Origin: Scalesia atractyloides
Taxonomy: Eukaryota > Streptophyta > Magnoliopsida > Asterales > Asteraceae
Assembly (NCBI GenBank): GCA_947069175.1
Contig: CAMTDV010000017.1
Span: forward strand, 53,515,137-53,579,136
DNA: 64,000 nucleotides
Reading direction: 5' to 3'
Part shown: positions 1-11,931 of the stretch, piece by piece
How positions within the stretch are numbered: the stretch's first letter is position 1
How the letters are laid out: the number at the start of each line of letters is the position of its first letter
Program-made: the position numbers and the translations under genes
Notes under the pieces: model-generated
What the model was told of the DNA's origin: nothing
The model's database searches: none
The model's input: the letters and a program-made list of their open reading frames with translations, nothing else

Positions 1-2395
1 GATAAGTTTTTATGGCTTAATTAGAAAAACTTTGTAAAAAACATACATTGTGGTCGTTTGGCAATACATTCAAACCTAAGTATATCAAACTATACTTTGG
101 TAACTATAGATTTACCACGAAGGCAAAATCTATTTGGTTTAAACTTGGTTTCTGACATTCCATACAACAGGAATGGGGTGTCAAAACCTATAGCGCTATA
201 TCGTACTACCAATCGGCTTGATCATTGTTAATGAATGTATAAAAGAAATACGCACCAACATAGTCTCACAAACTTTGAAAATTGTTATTTAAGTCATAGA
301 TAACAGTTTCAAATCGTTATCGGATATAGTACTATGTATAAGAAATCATATAACATTGAAAAACGTGAAAATAGTGAATAGGCACATATGAATCACCCAA
401 AACATTTGAAAAACGTAAAAGAGGGGGCTATGTACTCACCTGGGGTTGCAAAAATAACCTTGAATAAAAGATTAGACAAGCTCAAAAGTCCGAGAAATCA
501 AACGTGTCCTAAAATCGGATAACTATGTAAATATCGAGACTTAAATCGGCGGATCAGATAGAATGAGGTCTTGTAAACCAAATGAGTATTGGAACTCATA
601 TGAAATGGTTTATCAAGGTTCACATTCTTATTTGAAATCAATCTTAACTGCTTTTGACCTGTTATGACTCGTTAAGGTAGTTTAAGCTACTTTAACGTGT
701 CATTTACGTAAATATACGTTCGGATGGTTAGATATGTCATATGTAAGTCTTTAATGTTTAACCATGTTTGAAAATATTATTAGATCAGATTATATGTCAA
801 AAATTAGGTTGCATATGCTTAATATTGATTTATGCACAAAAGGGGTGTTTTGGTCAATATTAAAGGACATAACAATGACTTATTAAAATACTTAACCAAA
901 CGACGTGACCATAAGGTATAACCTCAGAGGGTTATTCCCTATACAACTATGGTCACAAATATGTGTTTGGTCGGATCCTGAGATCGAGCAAACTGATCGG
1001 ATTCGATAGTCAAAGCGGTGGTCAAGACTGCTCGACTTACGACTCTAAACAAGAACTAAACTAAAAGTGACGAGTTAGACATGTTAAACATGTCTAACAA
1101 GGTTTATAAAACTGATTTGGTATCAAAACAAGGTGTTTTGATACCTGAAAATAGTTCCGTCGTATAATGCGCACTTTGCGCATTATTGACCGAAACTTTG
1201 ACTCGTCACTATAACTAGTAAACATAGTAATCAGTAGGCATGATCGCTATAGATCATAACCGTCATGATTATGATCACGTTGCAAAGTTCAGTTGAACTT
1301 TGTCTTGACCAATTAAGGGTCAAAGCTGAAAGTCAAACACTATTTGACTTTTAGCTTGAAATAGCTAAAAGTAATGAAAAAGACTAAGGATGAGATCTTA
1401 CTTGTGTTTAAGAAACACTTACGAACTCAGAGAGGATGTCTCCAATTGCTATAAACAACTCCAAAGAGTTGGGAGGAAGAAAGAATGGAAATGAGCAAAG
1501 AGAAATGGTGAAGATCAAGCCTATTTATACTAATCTTGGAGCTCCCAAATCATGGCAAGTGTTGATCCAGGTGTCAAGGCATGGATTAGGGTCCCTCCAG
1601 GTGTCTAATGCAGGTTAAAGGTGGCATAGATCGCGACTTGGTGGCCAAGGAAGTTAACAAGAAGCTGCCAGCTTGAATTTAGAAAGCTTCTAAGCTAGGG
1701 ACCCCTTACGGACCGTATGGGGTTAGGCCTTATGGTCCGTAAGGCCCCTGCAGGGGCAGAAGTTTCAAAAATGGTAGAAATGGCCCCTGAACTTGTTTTT
1801 GTCGCATTTTGGCACTTTTAACTGACGTTAACCTCATTTTAAAGCTTTATTAGGATTAATAAACATAGGGAACTTGAAATATGTTCAAAAATTTCCCGGG
1901 TGTCGGTTCGTTCGGTCGTACGGTTGCGGTTTTCGGTTAATTACGACGGAAATCGTAACTAACGCGCAAATGACCGTAAATGCGAAACGAATGATATTTT
2001 TGCATTCCAATCATTAAAACACAATATTTTAATGATTACAACAATTTTAGGATGTTTGTACGCGTTCCAGATTAAGAAATACACGAATTGGCATAGTTTC
2101 GAAGAATTTGCAAAATAGCCCCTAAAGTTGCAAAAAACATGTTTTTGCCATACCGAAGCCCTCGAAACTTATTTCTAAGTTATGTAAAGGGTGTTAAGGG
2201 TATTTTTAGCTTATGTCAATGTTCTGAAGTGTATGTCGCGTGAAACTGATTACGTTTGCGTAACAGCTTGCGATTTCACTTCAGAAGCGATTCGAAAGAT
2301 CAAAATTGTATAAGGACTGAAACGTGTGAATGTCACATGTAATTATACAATTCTCTTGAATGAAACAGAAGATCTCATTGGATTCGAAATTGTTT
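1..2395 (-). mobile_element. Family B LTR, partial, minus strand
   Basis: This stretch aligns by eye, in the same orientation, with about 41040-43700, which is a complete family B LTR on the minus strand. Shared landmarks are the motif around 400-450 (ACGTAAAAGAGGGG, also near 41590), the block of repeated gtcaaag/ttgactt words near 1320, and a GC-rich hairpin near 1705. The LTR 3' end (and PBS) would lie left of the window. On the right, the copy is cut where a family C LTR starts at 2396. No coding sequence is visible; the short ORFs are chance. Confidence 0.75.
1705..1743. repeat. Hairpin in family B LTR
   Basis: Arms 1705-1717 (CTTACGGACCGTA) and 1731-1743 (TATGGTCCGTAAG) pair over 13 bp with one G-T wobble, around a 13-nt loop. 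The homologous hairpin in the second B LTR (42859-42898) keeps pairing although its stem sequence differs; see the findings. Confidence 0.8.
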
Positions 2396-5300
2396 TGTGA
2401 TACCTATGACGAAACCAGGTACACCTTAATTGGTCCTAAACTTAAAGCATGATTAAAACTATTATTGTGCGTAAACCTTGTGAAATTTCATGTCTTGTGT
2501 GTTGTGCGAAACAATATATATAATATCTCGAATGAATCTGAGAACACGTCATGGTTGACATGACACTACTAAGGACCAACGATGCGAGGTTGGCGTCTTT
2601 AGCCTTGAACAACGTGTTAAACGGAGACTAGACGTTTAACAACGCATTAGACCTTTGACGTTGATTATTATATTATCGGTAGCATCATTTAAGATTCCGA
2701 GTTCCAGGAACAACTTAGTTTTGTGCCATAGACTGTGACATAAGGTTTGAAAATAATCAAAGCCCGGGCACGCAAAACGAAGCAGCTCCCGGTTAGGAAA
2801 CACGTTCGTTCCGGGCATAACATAAGGCAATCGAATGTGCAAGGAACGATCGATCAAGCTTAAAAACACTTAAACAAACGTTAAACGAGTCTTTTATGAT
2901 TAAAACGTAACCATGCCCGGATTTCGAGACGGTTATGCTCAGTTTTTAAAACAGGGTCTTTTGACACTAAGAATGCGCAAAACGGAGCCCGTTTCGCAAA
3001 TCGGTGACACGTCCGGGACCCGAAAAGGGAAGATAAATATCATCTTTTATCACGCACTTCTCAGCACAAGGTGTCCCCCTTGGGACCCACCTCCAAACCG
3101 CCAAACACCTCCCCCCCCCAATGTGTATATATATATTTGTTTTCATTTTATTTCATAATTATTTCCAAAAAACATCCCTTTTCTCTAAAGAGACCTGCCA
3201 TAAATCACTGAAGTCAGCTGAGTTCTTCACTAACCTTCACTAAATCAAAGGTATTAACCTTGATACTTATGATTCTAAGTTCGTTTCTTCGATTAAACGC
3301 GATTTCTAGCCGAAAAATGCCTTTTAATCCAAGATTTTTGAAGGTTTCAACATGTTTATGGGCTGAATAAGAACACCTTGGGATTTACCTGGTGTTATAT
3401 TGCAGCCATGATCACTAACTTTGGGGTTTGATACCCTAATTAACACTTACTCGACAAAAATCGCTTAACTATTCGATTAACCGAAAAACAGTGTATTAAA
3501 GCTTGATTGATCTAAGTTCTAGCATATTTGGGTTGTACTTGATGTGTAGGTACTGAATATAGCCTTCACACACTTCTGGGATCAGGATAAACGCTTGGAA
3601 TCGGAAGAATCGCTAGGTATAACATCTGAGAACTGAATCTAGGCTAGGCAGAAAATTGTTTTGCATATAACTTGGTCCGTGTAACTTGGATTGAGCTAAA
3701 ATTTGGTGTGGTGATGTAGGGTATTGTCAGGAAGGTCCACGTAAAAGTTTATAATTTTTGGAGTTTTCTAAGATTTTTGGTGAATTTTTAACTGTTTTAC
3801 CGAAAGAATTTGGAAATATCATCAAACGAATTCATTAAATTACCAAATTTTACAGAGACACTAAGGAACATATGGGGAATGTTATCGGAAAATTTGGAGT
3901 CCATTGGTTGAGTTTTGATTTGGGTTAAAAATCCGCGTTTTTGCGAGTTTTCGGTAGCCGGGAACGCACCGAAACAAATCAAAAAAATCTCAAATTCTGT
4001 GCGAAGTTCCAGCACATGTATAAGTGTTCTGGGATTTTTTGGAATTTTTTAACTAATGATGGTATTTAATTTTAATTATGTGGTTAAAAATATTTTTATA
4101 AATAATTTATTTAAATAAGTAAATTAACAAAATAAATTCCCATAATTTACAGATTATACAAAAACTTACAGATTTTTATATAAAATATAGATTAAATGGG
4201 AATTTATGGAATTAAAAATAGATTATTTTAAAGCAATTTCGGCAGTTTACCATATAACGAACCTGCCGGAATGGGGAACTGACCCAACCTGACGATTACT
4301 GTAATTGGAACACTGGGAGTATTCCGGGAGATTCCCAGGCAAATTGGGCACTATGGGTGTGCTCTAAGACAATCCGGGAGAATTCCCGACGGTGAAAATG
4401 GGAACTCAAATTTGGGCAACTTAGACCCCCCGAACACTCAAACTCCCTTGATAGAAAGTTAATCATTCTTAAATAACCACGTGTTGGTACTATTGGTATT
4501 CCCGTACCATTATCCGAACACGTTAAAATACTGACTTTGGCTGGCATGCGAATCGGTGCCCGGAAGCCAAACTGAAAACTAATACTACCCTGACGTCCAT
4601 CACCATACTAGTGTCCTATAGACTCAATACGGAGTAAAAACTCCTGACCAGATCCAAGTTATAACCATTACCAACTTAGATATTGATTTGAGTCCATGCT
4701 TGCATGTGTGTCATTAAAGTTGATCCAGCTATTCGACCACTCCTGTGTTGAGACCATTATTTGCACTGTGAGTTTCACTACCCCGCTTTTAACTATTTTA
4801 TTGTTTTACTTGGGTTGGAATGCATGTTACAAACTGTGTTGATTACACAAACTTATGAAGGGAATTTCACTTCCCTAACACATGAACTCGTTACAAACTG
4901 TGATTATTGCACCAATCTGGGAGCAAGTTTTACTCTACCACTTTTACACTGTGATACTATTTCTGAGATGATTGGCATGTTATGAAACTGTGTTAATTGC
5001 ACTAATATATGATGTGAATTATCTAACACACGAACTACCTCCCCTCTGCAAGACAAGTGATTAATGTAAGCCTGTGGACAATGGATAGTACTATCGGTTT
5101 GACCAACCTCGTGCCACGACTGACAGTGTGTCGGCACTAGGCTACTGCACTCGTCCTAATTTGGTTGTGTTGTTAGGCATAACCACTAAGGGGCGTTGAA
5201 CTGCACGTGACGCAGTTGATGGTCCGGGAGTGTCTTTGTGACACGGTCCGGTGGCCGGGAGTGTTTGGGATGACACGGTCCAGGGAAAAACAGTCAAGGT

Positions 5301-5711
5301 TTCACTTGTATACTCGTTTAATTCCATCTGCGACTACGACTGTGACCGTCATTGTGATTATGACAAGTGCAATTAAACTTGTTAACACATATTGTTACAC
5401 AGAAATTAAACCAGTAGAACTCACGCAGCGTTTAGCTGACCCTTATGGTGTGTAATAGGATACTAATAGTATGTTGTAACCGAGGAGTAAGGAATGTGCA
5501 TGTGGATGGCTTTAATAGTGAACTATAGTAGAATAAGAGTTGTGATAGCTCGTAGTACTGTACTTGGCTTATGGTGTGTAATAGGATACTAATAGTATGT
5601 TGTAACCGAGGTTCCCTTTTTATGTGATATCATGTTTTTAAATTAATGGGGGAATTACCATGTGTATGCCGCACCCTGCAATTGTCTTCCGCTGCGAGTC
5701 GTGGTGTGACA
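2396..5711 (+). mobile_element. Family C 5' LTR (Ty3/gypsy, plus)
   Basis: The LTR starts TGTGATACC and ends GGTGTGACA, with TG...CA termini, and is followed 5 bp later by an initiator-Met tRNA primer-binding site. At 3316 bp it is long, as is usual for Tekay/Del-type Ty3/gypsy elements. Its start recurs at 35811 (plus) and at 48496 (minus). The centre (about 2600-5450) is clearly related to the LTRs of elements A1/A2, including diverged copies of their ~88-bp repeat near 4760-5000. It is inserted in the family B LTR of 1-2395. The matching 3' LTR is not in the window. Confidence 0.85.
3126..3136 (+). promoter_or_regulatory. Probable LTR TATA box
   Basis: A TATATATATAT run follows a C-rich tract (3105-3120). 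The same C-tract/TATA pair occurs at the equivalent point in other A and C LTRs (36539, 50922, and on the minus strand at 21651 and 30771). That conservation supports it as the core promoter at the U3/R border. The transcription start is inferred only. Confidence 0.55.
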
Positions 5712-5716
5712 GAAGA

Positions 5717-5729
5717 TGGTATCAGAGCC
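5717..5729 (+). other. Primer-binding site, initiator-Met tRNA
   Basis: TGGTATCAGAGCC lies 5 bp after the LTR end. It is complementary to the 3' end of plant initiator-Met tRNA, which primes minus-strand DNA synthesis in these elements. Confidence 0.9.
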
Positions 5730-6099
5730 TTCAGTTATAGCGAACTTGGTATCTCTAAAGAACCTAGACTATAATCCTAAGTTAGTCTCCACACGCTAAG
5801 AACCTCTAGAAACTGAGTAGTATGGCTATTACTAGGAAGCCCTTGGGGCAAATAAATTATCATGGTCCGGAACACCATAATTTGTCTCCTCATACTTGGG
5901 GGTTCTGGGATCGTCATTGACATAGGACGAACATCCGTCTAATAACGTCACCAACCGCAAGTAATTTTTTTTATAAATCGTAAAAATTGAAAATACGTAC
6001 AAAACGTGCTTATGGGTATATTTGTGGAATGTTGAGTTCAGAATTTTGGTCAGTCAAATCAGCGTTGTGTGTGGTTTCTTTTTTTTTTCTACTTCGCAT
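5730..6099 (+). other. Untranslated leader of C element
   Basis: Non-coding leader between PBS and the first ORF. Its first ~60 bp (GTTATAG..., CCTAGACTATAA) match the leader of element A2 after 53663 and of A1 (minus, before 28027), one of the reasons for linking families A and C. Confidence 0.6.
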
Positions 6100-6936
6100 A
6101 TGGAGAATGATCGTGAGGAGGATCCGCTGACACCCCTTTTGACATCGAGCTACTCGCCAGATCCTTTTGGATATTGTTGTGGTCCTTACCCACCCAGACG
6201 TCGTACTAGGCGCAAGGGAGAGGCCTCGAGCCTCGGAGCATAGTCGTACCCCGGATGTTGCCATACCAGTAGGACCTATTCCTAGGAGCCCTACTCCCGC
6301 TAAGGGGCATTGGTAGTGGGAGCAGGTAGCACCCCGCTTACCGTCACCCGAGAAACTGCCTGACCCTTATACTCCTTCCACTCTGAGTACTTATTCACCC
6401 TCCTCATCTAGCCCTCTTGAGATACCCACCTTTGGCCTCCGACAGATGGCTCATCGGAGGGTACCTACGCCTGTACCTGTGTTCACACCGCCCGTTTCCC
6501 CTATTCGTCCTACACCCGTACCTATAGGGAACCAACAACATTTTGTTGCCCGTTTTTTTACCCCACCTCGGGAGGACCCTTCCCGTTTCACACATACGAG
6601 CAAGGTGGCCCTTCCCAGCCGTTTCGAGAGCCTTCCCCACCTGTCTGGGGTATACCTGTTCCTCCTCAGGAGGTGCCTGCTCCCATCACCGAGAGCAGCT
6701 TGATGGGATTTTTGTTCGAGCAGATTTCATTACTACGGATGGGACGGGATTAGGATGAGCAACAGAGGAGGTCGATGGGAGACTACCTGATCGTCTTACA
6801 GCAGGCGATCATCGCTTTGGGGTATGTCCATCATGAGCTGGATCATTTCCGTGCGTTGGTATACGGATGTATTGGTGCTATTGTAGGGTTGGTCGCAGGT
6901 TTTGGAGGCTTGGCATGGCGGATGTGGCGTTCTTAG
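6100..6936 (+). pseudogene. Proline-rich ORF with C-terminal membrane segment, upstream of gag
   Basis: I do not recognise this gene. A decayed reading frame starts at ATG 6100 (MENDREEDPLTPLL) and runs, through several frameshifts and at least two in-frame stops (one at 6751), to a stop at 6934-6936. The first ~180 codons are very rich in Pro, Ser, Thr and Arg (for example PTPVPVFTPPVSPIRPTPVP, positions 6464-6523). The last ~50 codons, in one clean frame from 6781, form a predicted amphipathic/His-containing stretch and then a Gly-rich hydrophobic segment (IGAIVGLVAGFGGLAW) ending in basic/aromatic residues. It sits between the PBS and gag of the C element, where extra ORFs are uncommon; env-like ORFs of plant Ty3/gypsy elements normally follow pol. 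It could be a captured gene, an element-encoded accessory protein, or a chance composition effect. The long continuous C-terminal frame argues against chance. Confidence 0.5.
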
Positions 6937-7360
6937 TATGGTTTTTTTTTTATATAGATAGAGGCGATGTATCTTTTGTACATCCTACCAAGCACTGGGT
7001 TATACCCATGTCGAGGTGGTGATGCAGTCATAGTATTTTCACGTTTTCCTAGTTAGTAGTCTCGTTGCATCGAGTCTGTACGTCACTTTGGTGACATGTT
7101 TTTACAGCAGATGTAGGAACTGGCCCTTATGGGTTAAGTCTATGTGCAAATTTTGACGTTTGTATGATGATGATATTACATATATATATATATATGTATA
7201 TATATATGTATATATATATGTATATATATGACGATGCTTTTAACTATGTACGCCGTGGATTCACGTGTGAGGAAGTGTGTGTTATGTTTTAACCAAATAG
7301 GTGATATGTGTTAACTAGATACGTGACATTAATACATAGACATCTACTGTTTATAATAGA
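6937..7360 (+). other. Gag leader with TA/GTATA microsatellite
   Basis: Non-coding sequence before gag, with an interrupted (TA)n/(GTATATATA)n tract at about 7171-7229. The block 7070-7340 (GTCACTTTGGTGACATG, GGGTTAAGTCTATGTGCA, GTGGATTCACG) is the same leader found in antisense inside A1 (24740-24983) and A2 (57066-57305). Confidence 0.7.
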
Positions 7361-8498
7361 ATGGCCCCGAAACGAGCACCACAAATGACTGAGGCAAATA
7401 TTGCGCAAATGAGAGCGCAACAACTCCAAGCTGTTATTCCCACGATTGTGGCGCAGGTTAGCGCCGGTATTAATGCTAACCCGTAACCAAATCCACAACC
7501 TGGACCGGTAGGTCAGAACGATAATCAGAATAATGGTAGGCCGGTTTGCACATATAAGCATTTCATGGAATGCAAACCGATGGAATTCAATGGGACTGAG
7601 GGACCAAATGGGTTTTTAAAATGGGTTGAGAAGTCGGAATAGGTACTTAACATAAGTAATTATCCTGGTAATTGCGAAGTTAAATATACAACTTGTACCT
7701 TTATCGACCATGCTTTAAACTGGTGGAACACTATCGTTCAAACTCGCGGGCATGACGCGATTAATAAGATGACTTGGGATGATCTCAAGATACTGATAAG
7801 GGAAAGGTTTTGCCCAACTCATGAAATTCAGAAGCTTGAACATGAGTTCAGGAACCTACAAATGCAAGGTGCTGATCATGCAGGTTATACCAACCGTTTC
7901 AATGAACTGGCGCGTATTTTGCCAGACATGGTCCGACCAGAGTCCAAGAGGATTGAAAGGTATATCTGGGGACTGGCCCCGGAAGTGAGGAGTATTATTA
8001 ACTCGGTGGAATACCGAACCATGCACTAGGTGGTAACCAGGTCAGGTACCGTTACATATGACCTGGTTAGGCGTAAGATTCTGACAATGCCGGGAGAACT
8101 GGCTGGGAACAAGCGGGAGCCCGGGGAGTCGTCGCGCAAGGGCAGCAGCACCGAGGAGGGGGAGGAATACTAGCCAGAACTACGCCATCTACAAAGGAAA
8201 GGCCCCAAAGTGCAACAAGTGCGCTTCCCACCACACGGGAATGTGTCAAGTAGTGAAATGCTTGAGGTGTCATCGAGAAGGGCATTTTGCCCGGGACTGT
8301 AGGGTGCCCATGGAACCCAATCCCAAACCAACCCATTTTCAATCTCCTAGGCCTCAACCTCTTTAGCAGCGACCTCAACAACCAGCACCACGGGTTACCT
8401 ACCCCTGTGCATGCTTTGGATGTGGCAGCACGGAGCATTTTCGTAATAATTGTCATAAGATAGCCCAGCAGGTGGCAGGAAGGAGCACACATAAATAA
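7361..8498 (+). pseudogene. gag: Ty3/gypsy Gag, family C, decayed
   Basis: The start at 7361 (MAPKRAPQMTEANIAQM) is supported by its repeat inside A1 and A2. The Gag capsid domain (Retrotrans_gag type) is readable from about 7555 to 8029, including FIDHALNWWNTIV and LEHEFRNLQMQGADHAGYTN. Two nucleocapsid zinc knuckles, both CX2CX4HX4C, lie at 8259-8300 and 8412-8453. In-frame stops occur near 7484, 7640 and 8027, and the knuckles are in a different frame from the capsid domain, so at least one frameshift separates them. Gag would form the virus-like particle and package element RNA. The gene precedes protease in the usual gag-pol order. It is not functional as read. Confidence 0.85.
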
Positions 8499-8996
8499 GC
8501 ATCTACCTCGAATGCAGCTCGAGGTCGTGCCTTTGTCATGGGACCTGGTGATGCACGCCAGGATCCCAACGTGGTTTTAGGTACGTTCCTCGTTTCCAAT
8601 CAATTTGCTTCAGAGTTATTTGATACGGGAGCCGATAGAAGTTATGTGTCAATTGCATTTTTGCCACTCTTGAATATACCTGTTGTTGACCTGAAACAAC
8701 CCTATACCGTCGAAATTGCCAGCGGGAAACCAATTACTAGTCACCAACTTATTGTTAATTGCCCTATAACCCTTAACGGTTACCAGTTTACTATTGACCT
8801 TTTAACAGTAGAGTTGGGTAGTTTTGATATTGTCGTATGAATGGACTGGTTGTCCAATCATCGTGCGGAGGTGTTATGTGAACAAAAGGTTGTGAAGATT
8901 CCTTTATCCCCCACGGATGCAATTATGGTACAAGGAGAGAAGTTAGGCGCCACGTTGAACCTTATATCTCACCTTAAGGCGTTGAAGTGTATATGA
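8499..8996 (+). pseudogene. pro: Ty3/gypsy aspartic protease, decayed
   Basis: Continues in the frame of the zinc knuckles after a stop at 8496. It contains the retropepsin active site as DTGADRSYVS (codons from about 8620), where DSGADRSFVS is more usual, and the linker GRAFVMGPGDARQDPNVV. A stop at 8838-8840 falls inside the domain just before MDWLSNHRAEV, the typical C-terminal end of this protease; a second stop lies at 8994. The protease matures Gag-Pol. The two stops make this copy defective. Confidence 0.85.
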
Positions 8997-10137
8997 CAAG
9001 ATGTGACGTGTTTTTGGCCAGCGTCACGACCGAGGAACCGGCCGAGAAACGTATTGAAGACATTCCAGTAGTATGTGAATACCCTGATATGTTCCAGGAG
9101 GAATTGCCCGGATTGCCACCCTACCGGCAATTCGAGTTTCGCATCGACTTAATACCAGGAACGGCATCCGTTGCCAAGGCCCCATATCGTCTTGCACCGT
9201 CCGAGATGCAAGAGCTATCGACTTAGTTGCAGGAGTTACTTGATCGTGGCTTTATCCATCCTAGTTATTCCCCCATGGGAGCCCTTGTTTTGTTTGTAAA
9301 GAAGAAGGACGGTAGCTTCCGAATGTGCATCGACTACAGGGAATTGAATAAAGTCACTATCAAGAATTGGTACCCTCTTCCGAGAATCAATGATCTCTTT
9401 GATCAGCTGCAAGGAGCCCGATACTTTTCTAAGATAGATCTTCGGTCAGGTTACCATCAAGTGAAGGTCCAAGGGACGATATTCCTAAGACCGCATTTCG
9501 AACTCGTTATGGCCACTATGAATTCCTGGTTATGCCCTTTGGGTTAACCAACGCACCTGCGGTGTTCATGGACCTCATGAACAGAGTATGTAAGCCATAC
9601 CTTGACAAATTTGTCATCGCCTTCATTGACGATATCTTGATCTACTCCAAGAGCAAGGACGAGCACGAGCATCATTTACGTGCTATCTTAGAGATACTAG
9701 GACAGAACAACTATACGCTAAGTTATCTAAGTGCGACTTTTGGTTACAAGCCGTACAATTTCTAGGGCATGTGGTGGATCAACATGGAATTCATGTGGAT
9801 CCAAGCAAGATTGACGTAATTAAGAATTGGCCAGCGCCGAAATCTCCAAAAGAAATACGTCAATTCTTGGGACTGGCAGGGTATTACCGTCGCTTCATAA
9901 AAAAATTCTCTAGTATCGCACAATCGTTAACCGCATTGACGCAGAAGGATAGGAAGTATGAATGGGGTGAAGACCAAGAAACAGCGTTCCAGCTGTTAAA
10001 GAAAAAGTTATGTGAGGCCCCAATCTTGACGTTACCCGAAGGCAATGACGACCTTGTCGTATACTGTGACGCATCGCGACAAAGGCTTGGATGCGTCCTT
10101 ATGCAAAGGAATAAAGTTATCGCGTACGCTTCTAGAA
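8987..10137 (+). pseudogene. pol: Ty3/gypsy reverse transcriptase and RNase H, truncated
   Basis: RT fingers and palm are clear: EYPDMFQEELPGLPP (about 9080), FVKKKDGSFRMCIDYRELNK (about 9295), YFSKIDLRSGYHQV (9422), MPFGLTNAPAVF (9532) and the catalytic FIDDILIYSK, whose aspartates are at 9628-9633. The tether EIRQFLGLAGYYRRFIKKFS and the RNase H start with its first catalytic Asp (YCDAS, 10062-10076) follow. A stop at 9224 and frame changes near 9480 and 9765 break the frame. The domain ends abruptly after VIAYASR at about 10137, where copia sequence begins, so the rest of RNase H, integrase and any chromodomain are missing. Family placement as Tekay-like is inferred from Gag, PBS and LTR length. 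Confidence 0.9.
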
Positions 10138-10383
10138 CTGAAGGTACATGGTGTCCTCGGTATACTTAAGCTAATCGTTATAGGCATCTTCATCTTCCAC
10201 GTTAGGTTCATCGGGAATAGGATCGTCCAACACATAGGATATCTTCTCTTGCTTGAGAACGATTCTCAAGTTTCGATACCAATCCATGAAGTTGTTATGG
10301 TTGAGACGATCCTTTTCAAGGATTGTTCTTAGTGATAGGTTACAGACGGTTTAGGTAATTGTATTTGCATTGTTAGCGGCCAT
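10138..10383 (-). pseudogene. gag: Copia Gag N-terminal fragment
   Basis: On the minus strand an ATG at 10383 opens a Ty1/copia Gag start (MAANNANTIT, then SLRTILEKDRLNHNNFMDWY and YVLDDPIPDEP), the well-known opening of copia Gag. In-frame stops lie after codon 10 and after AYND. Only about 70 codons remain before the sequence joins the family C RNase H at about 10137. The gag belongs to the LTR at 11932-12872. Confidence 0.8.
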
Positions 10384-11917
10384 CTATAATATTTTAACAA
10401 AGTTCAATTTTAGTATTTTTGATATTATTATATTTTAATCATTAATACCCTTTTATGTCTCATAGACAATTAATAATTAAAATCTAGAATCCAACATTAC
10501 ATTTAAATATTGGTTAGGTGACCTTTATCCCATTATTTAAATTTTCAAGGTAGTCAACGTTTGACGATTGCAACCCTTTGCAATTTCTAGCCATATGGGA
10601 TCGGTTAAACATCTTTATGTTTAGTTTGCATGTTTAATCCCATCAACACCTTTATACGCCATGCTTTGGTTACCCTAATCACATGGTTTCCAAATCTAGT
10701 CGTCCTACTTACACACACATGTAAGTTTACACATACAAGTGGTTATGTGACCTTTATCCCACAAAGAGTTCCCAAGTGATTCGAGTGTTGTATAAAAGGA
10801 TGGTGTTTGACTTGTTTCATAAAAGGGGTTTTTTTAATTTTCAAAATTATAGTTTTAGAAAACTTTATGTACCATACATTTGCATGCATTTAAATTCATG
10901 GTACCTTAGTGAAAACCAACTTTCAAGGTTCTTTTAATAAAACCTATTTTATTATAAAATCATTAACCTTTAATAAAAACCTTTTATTAACCACTTTAAT
11001 GATTTTTAAAGAACCAATTTTAAGCTTGTTATGGATTATTAGTTGTTAAGCAAGCATATCAAAATATAATCCAAAACACCATAAATAAATAGCCATATAA
11101 GCATAACACTTATTATCAAAAAAGGTGCATAACCATAGCCAGCTATTTTTGACAACACTTGTTAGCCGAAATGTGCCAAAAGGTCCTTCCTAAAGGGTGA
11201 ACATTGACCTAAGAAATGTGTCGTTGAACTCCCACTTGATACCCGCATCCAAATGCATCAAGTATTCCTTTTGTGTTGTGATTTCTCCACTTTCTTTGGG
11301 CTTCCAAATAGACTTTAAATTCAGCTCCAAACTCATTTGGGCTTCCAAATGTGTTTTGATTATTGAGCTAAAATCCCGTTAAGAACTATGAGGTTCTTTA
11401 GGCCAAAAATTGGCCAAAACCAAAATTTACAATAAAGTATCCTAATACATTTTTCTAGTAAAATAAATGCAACTAATCTATTTACTTACATACCAAATGG
11501 AAATAAATAAATTATACAACTTTACAAATGGAAGAACAACGATAATTATTATTATAACCCATTGAAATAATCAAATATAAATCAGAACACAATCATTCAA
11601 CATATTCAAACACAAGGTCATGGTTAGGTTATGCACACCAAAATATACATCCACATATGTATATTATTCAAGAGCAAAATGGTTCCCTTTTTACAACCCA
11701 TATTTTCGGCCAAGAAAGAAAAAAACGAAAAAATGTGGGTTTTTGTCCAAACAAACAAATCGTCCATATGACATAATTTTTCAAAATATTTTTATGCATG
11801 TATTAGGAACATCTTGAAAAACAAAAGGAGAACCATGTTAAAAATTTTGGCCATAGGGTTTCTCCAAACCCAAAAACCGAAAATTTTAAATCCTTTGAAG
11901 CATGCATTCATATACGC
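10384..11917 (-). other. Long copia 5' leader, no ORF recognised
   Basis: About 1.5 kb of AT-rich sequence lies between the copia PBS and its gag start. That is longer than the leader of most copia elements. No protein domain is recognisable on either strand. Confidence 0.6.
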
Positions 11918-11930
11918 GGCTCTGATACCA
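11918..11930 (-). other. Copia primer-binding site
   Basis: GGCTCTGATACCA on the plus strand is the complement of TGGTATCAGAGCC, one base inside the LTR end at 11932. This fixes the element on the minus strand with its 5' LTR to the right. Confidence 0.9.
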
Positions 11931-11931
11931 C

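Noticed and set aside
4296..4547. Recurrent ORF containing VPTRGY (also 20677-21018, 46324, 52130, 60878)
   Set aside because: It recurs only because it lies in the conserved core of A/C LTRs; it is broken in several copies and not linked to a known protein.
8067..8492. 141-codon minus-strand ORF
   Set aside because: Shadow of the gag zinc-knuckle region on the plus strand, which has clear CX2CX4HX4C motifs.
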